Shown here: positions 13,944-16,342 of the stretch, one piece after another
How positions within the stretch are numbered: the stretch's first letter is position 1
Layout of the letters: each line of letters begins with the position of its first letter
Source: Candidatus Methanofilum arcanum
GTDB lineage: Archaea; Halobacteriota; Methanomicrobia; Methanomicrobiales; Methanospirillaceae
Length of the DNA stretch: 16,342 nucleotides
Assembly (NCBI GenBank): GCA_031285085.1
Contig: JAITWW010000079.1
Coordinates: 1 to 16,342 of the forward strand
Direction: 5' to 3'
The notes under the pieces: model-generated
What the model was told of the DNA's origin: nothing
The model's input: the letters and a program-made list of their open reading frames with translations, nothing else
The model's database searches: none
Program-made: the position numbers and the translations under genes

Positions 13944-14520
13944 AAAAACCACCTAAATAATTTATTGAGAATAAATTTACAGTTTACACTCTCAATGTTT
14001 GCACTTCCTTAGTCAAAATAAGTGCTTGAAATGGTAGAATAGTTCCATTCACTGTAAATTTTGTACTTAAGTAGATCCACATTGCTCAATTATATAGTTT
14101 CTCGCAAATGATTTATTTGTAAAAAAGGTAAATGTTCGATTCATTTAGTAAAATAATATAATTGGAATAATGTTGAAACTGATGCTTCAATATGAGCCAT
14201 ACTCATTTCAATATTTCATATAAATTGTATTTTTAATAATATATTTTGAGAACATATGTGTGGTTCCTAAAACTCAAAATATTCACATTATGGGTTTCCA
14301 TCGGAAAAACATAAACTATTGTGACTTTCATTGAGCGGGTAGGTTATGCTTTCACAGTTTTTTTGATCACCAAGCTCCAAACCGTTCTTTTCACGAGAAA
14401 TAACTGGTTTTCGAGGGGAAACAAGAACATAAGAGGGAGAAAAACTGCTATTTCCGCTATGTAAGCCAAGTGAGTTTCAAGCCTAGTGATACGAGATTGA
14501 AGGTGAAGAAAAGTTTTGGC
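13944..14520. other. AT-rich gene-free region with inverted repeats
   Basis: No credible ORF lies on either strand. AAATTTACAGT (13973-13983) and ACTGTAAATTT (14051-14061) are perfect 11-bp inverted copies, 67 bp apart, in the upstream region of the MFS gene. ATATTTTGAG (14241-14250) and CTCAAAATAT (14273-14282) form a perfect 10-bp stem with a 22-nt loop, which could be a small RNA or a terminator. The rest shows nothing I can name. Confidence 0.45.
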
Positions 14521-14784
14521 CTACTCTTTCTTCTCTATTTCAAGCTCGTTGATGAGTTCTCTTTGGTTTTGAATGAGTTCATCCTGCAGTTCGCTCTTCT
14601 TCTTCAGCTCGTTGATGAGTTCTCTCTGGCTTTGAATGAGTTCATCCTGCAGTTCACTCTGTTTTTTCAGTTTGTTGGAGAGTTCATTTTGCATTTGAAT
14701 GAGTTCTATCTGCTCTTTTATCCTTTTTTCCAGGGTTTGCATGGAGGAAGAGTGCGAGACAAGTTCAGGTAAAATACGTTTCAC
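14521..14784 (-). CDS. Small coiled-coil protein with 21-aa repeats
   Basis: This 87-aa protein starts at GTG 14782-14784. From about residue 20 it is a continuous heptad coiled coil: two near-identical 21-residue units (KKQSELQDELIQSQRELINEL and the same with KKK and N) follow a degenerate third. Each unit is exactly three heptads, encoded by 63-bp tandem repeats (14543-14605, 14606-14668, 14669-14731). There is no membrane segment or Cys. A TATA box GATTTATATTTG (14803-14814, minus) is about 25 bp from the GTG, so translation from a leaderless message fits and supports this strand. Function is unknown; oligomerisation or an antitoxin/anchor role are possibilities only. Confidence 0.6.
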   Translation of the reverse strand: MKRILPELVSHSSSMQTLEKRIKEQIELIQMQNELSNKLKKQSELQDELIQSQRELINELKKKSELQDELIQNQRELINELEIEKKE

Positions 14785-15398
14785 ATAAATATATTATCAT
14801 TTCAAATATAAATCTCATTCGCCATCTAAAAATTGAAGGAGGTGAATAACACTACAGCACCATCTACGTAAATCAGATCTATTGCGAACACCTAAACATC
14901 AGGAAGTACAAAATGAATGCCTGTTTTTCTCCCGTATTTCCAGACATTGAGTGTTCACAATAGGCCACATGTGCATAGGTGCCACTGTAGTGATAGAGAG
15001 GTTCTTTTCAGAGATAGTTGACATACAGCCTAGTTGTGTCCTACAAATGATAAAGGAGGCTGTGACGAGGGAGATTCAAGGTTCTCAAGGAACATTGGAA
15101 AGGAGCCGAGAGTGTTTCCTAATTTTTTCGGCCTGTACGGTTGGAAAGTGAAGCTCATGTAAGGTTCTTTCATGTTTGTGGAGTGTTCATTTCATTTCTC
15201 CTTCACCCCATCCTTCGTGTAAGGGTAAGTATTATGTTGGAAACAAGCTTGTATAGTATAGGCGAGAAAGAGTGGATAGCACTTGTTCGTACACGCAGTG
15301 CATACAACCACTGGAAAAACAAGAGCTTAGTACTCTGATTTTTCTCTCATAATTGAAAAAAAGAGGTGACTGCAGTATAATATCCATGAACAGTATGT
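14785..15398. other. Gene-poor region with a long imperfect inverted repeat
   Basis: Plus-strand frames at 14951-15151 and 15141-15338 overlap, lack ribosome sites and match nothing I know. The left arm 14850-14891 (CACTACAG...CACC...CTATTGCGAACAC) and right arm 14951-14992 are inverted copies. Their inner 13 bp match at 12 positions, their outer CACTACAG matches exactly, and the middle diverges. This could be a decayed mobile-element end pair or a structured RNA. Nothing else is seen to 15371. Confidence 0.4.
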
Positions 15399-15416
15399 GT
15401 GAAAACGGAGGCGATA
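15376..15416 (+). promoter_or_regulatory. Promoter and RBS of the Rpn-family gene
   Basis: TATAATAT (15376-15383) would start transcription near 15405. GGAGG (15407-15411) is five bases before ATG 15417 and is among the strongest ribosome sites in the window. It decides the start against the in-frame GTG at 15399. Confidence 0.6.
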
Positions 15417-16322
15417 ATGGGTAATAAAAAGGTGAAAGATGTCCATACGAATTATGATCATGTGTTTAAAGAAGCGCTAACCCTGTTCAAAGACAAAACC
15501 CTGGATTTCTTAGGGTTGCACGGCATCGCCCCGATTGCTGAGCCGTTGAGTACTGAGAACACTGAGGTTTTTATCCGATCAGAATTTGCAGACCTAACAT
15601 TCGCATTACAAGATGGACGTGGAATCCATTTTGAAGAAGAAGTACAGTTATCAAAGGATGACATGATGCGTATTGCGAGCTATTACCTATGGTTGAGCCG
15701 GGAGTACAAGCGAGAGTTTATCACCGTTATTTTTGTAAAAGAACCAACGATGATCAAGGCATTAGAAACGGAGTTAATGGTATTTAAACCTCCGATAGTA
15801 GAATGCTCAAAAATAGACGGGGATGCGTTGTTAGCGAAACTAAAAAAGGAGATAACCGAAAACAGAGAAATAAATGAACTTGAATTAATCTACTTGCCAT
15901 TGTTTAGCAGTAAAAAGTTCAATCCAACTGAGTTATTTATGGAAAGTACTGCTATAATAAAACATTTACATATAGATGATGAGCGCAGGATGAAACTGTT
16001 TGCCTTGTCTATCTTATTGGCTGGAAAAGTGGTTGATAAAACTCAATTAGATCTACTTTGGGAGGAGGTCAAACTTATGAATAATGTGTTACTGGAATAT
16101 GCAGAGGAACGCGGCATAAAACGGGGCCGAGAAGAAGGCATGGCCAAAGGCAGGGTCGAAGGCAGGGTCGAAGGCAGGGCCGAAGGCAGGGCCGAAGGCA
16201 TAACCGAAGGCAGGGCCGAAATCGCTCGTAAACTACTCAAGCAGGACAGGCTGATTGAAGAAATTATTGAGATCACAGACTTGACCCGTGAAGAAATCGA
16301 GGCTCTGAAAGAGAAAGACTGA
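15417..16322 (+). CDS. Rpn family PD-(D/E)XK nuclease / putative transposase
   Basis: This 301-aa protein belongs to the recombination-promoting nuclease (Rpn, PDDEXK) group often annotated as transposase or invertase. The N-terminal block is NYDHVFKEALTLFKDKTLDFL (12-32). The nuclease core has D59 in FADLTFAL and E75-V-Q77 in HFEEEVQLSK, the D...ExQ pattern of the family. YYLWLSREYKREFITVIFV follows. The C-terminal tail has GR(V/A)EGR(V/A)EGRAEG repeats from a 12-nt tandem array, then LLKQDRLIEEIIEITDLTREEIEALKEKD, a tail typical of these proteins. Rpn proteins cut DNA and promote RecA-independent recombination in Escherichia coli; their role in archaea is unknown. The gene is alone and complete, and the window ends 20 bp later. 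Confidence 0.85.
   Translation: MGNKKVKDVHTNYDHVFKEALTLFKDKTLDFLGLHGIAPIAEPLSTENTEVFIRSEFADLTFALQDGRGIHFEEEVQLSKDDMMRIASYYLWLSREYKREFITVIFVKEPTMIKALETELMVFKPPIVECSKIDGDALLAKLKKEITENREINELELIYLPLFSSKKFNPTELFMESTAIIKHLHIDDERRMKLFALSILLAGKVVDKTQLDLLWEEVKLMNNVLLEYAEERGIKRGREEGMAKGRVEGRVEGRAEGRAEGITEGRAEIARKLLKQDRLIEEIIEITDLTREEIEALKEKD
16149..16220 (+). repeat. 12-nt in-frame tandem repeat in the Rpn gene
   Basis: Six consecutive 12-nt units of the form GGCAGGGYCGAA encode G-R-V/A-E. Five fit the consensus, two with T and three with C at the variable base; the fifth unit is GGCATAACCGAA (G-I-T-E). Such arrays can change unit number by slippage without breaking the frame. Confidence 0.85.
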
Positions 16323-16342
16323 CAGTGTGGGACAGTGCGGCT

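Noticed and set aside
14470..14772. 100-aa plus-strand ORF opposite the coiled-coil gene
   Set aside because: Leu/Phe-rich antisense of a heptad repeat; the minus strand has the TATA box at leaderless distance.

Overview
The window reads as the chromosome of a methanogenic archaeon, most likely in or near the Methanomicrobiales (class Methanomicrobia). The main reasons are an MsvR-type regulator (winged helix plus V4R domain, a methanogen family), an archaeal RIO2 kinase, paired COG1361 envelope proteins, a tRNA without encoded CCA, and AT-rich TATA boxes that often lie about 25 nt from start codons (leaderless or short-leader genes). Assignment below class level is inference.

Layout. 1-560: unresolved left edge, then two copies of a dispersed repeat family built on a 30-bp tandem unit. 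564-1337 (-): msvR, with a perfect 14-bp palindrome just upstream of its TATA box. 1438-2310: gene-poor and partly scrambled, holding a 129-bp MITE with matching target duplications next to a 53-aa ORF. 2318-2389 (-): tRNA-Arg(CCG). 2432-3262 (-): class I SAM methyltransferase, divergent from 3392-4369 (+), a meso-diaminopimelate dehydrogenase. A second full copy of the dispersed repeat fills the gap to thymidylate kinase (4550-5167, -) and supplies its last codons and stop.

5333-11107 is the most coherent block: two paralogous COG1361/CARDB-like envelope proteins and a PadR-family regulator on the minus strand, divergent from a 745-aa HAE3/MMPL-type RND exporter. The PadR-exporter intergenic region carries two perfectly inverted 9-bp half-sites, each beside one of the two TATA boxes. 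I infer a PadR-controlled envelope export module in which the CARDB proteins are extracytoplasmic partners of the RND pump.

11254-12120 (+): RIO2 kinase. 12143-12274: a second MITE-like inverted-repeat unit, followed by a 45-aa ORF. 12513-13943 (-): DHA2-type MFS drug exporter. 13944-14520: AT-rich, no gene. 14521-14784 (-): small heptad-repeat coiled-coil protein with a leaderless GTG start. 14785-15416: no convincing gene, but a long imperfect inverted repeat. 15417-16322 (+): Rpn/PD-(D/E)XK nuclease-transposase family protein with a 12-nt tandem repeat in its C-terminal part.
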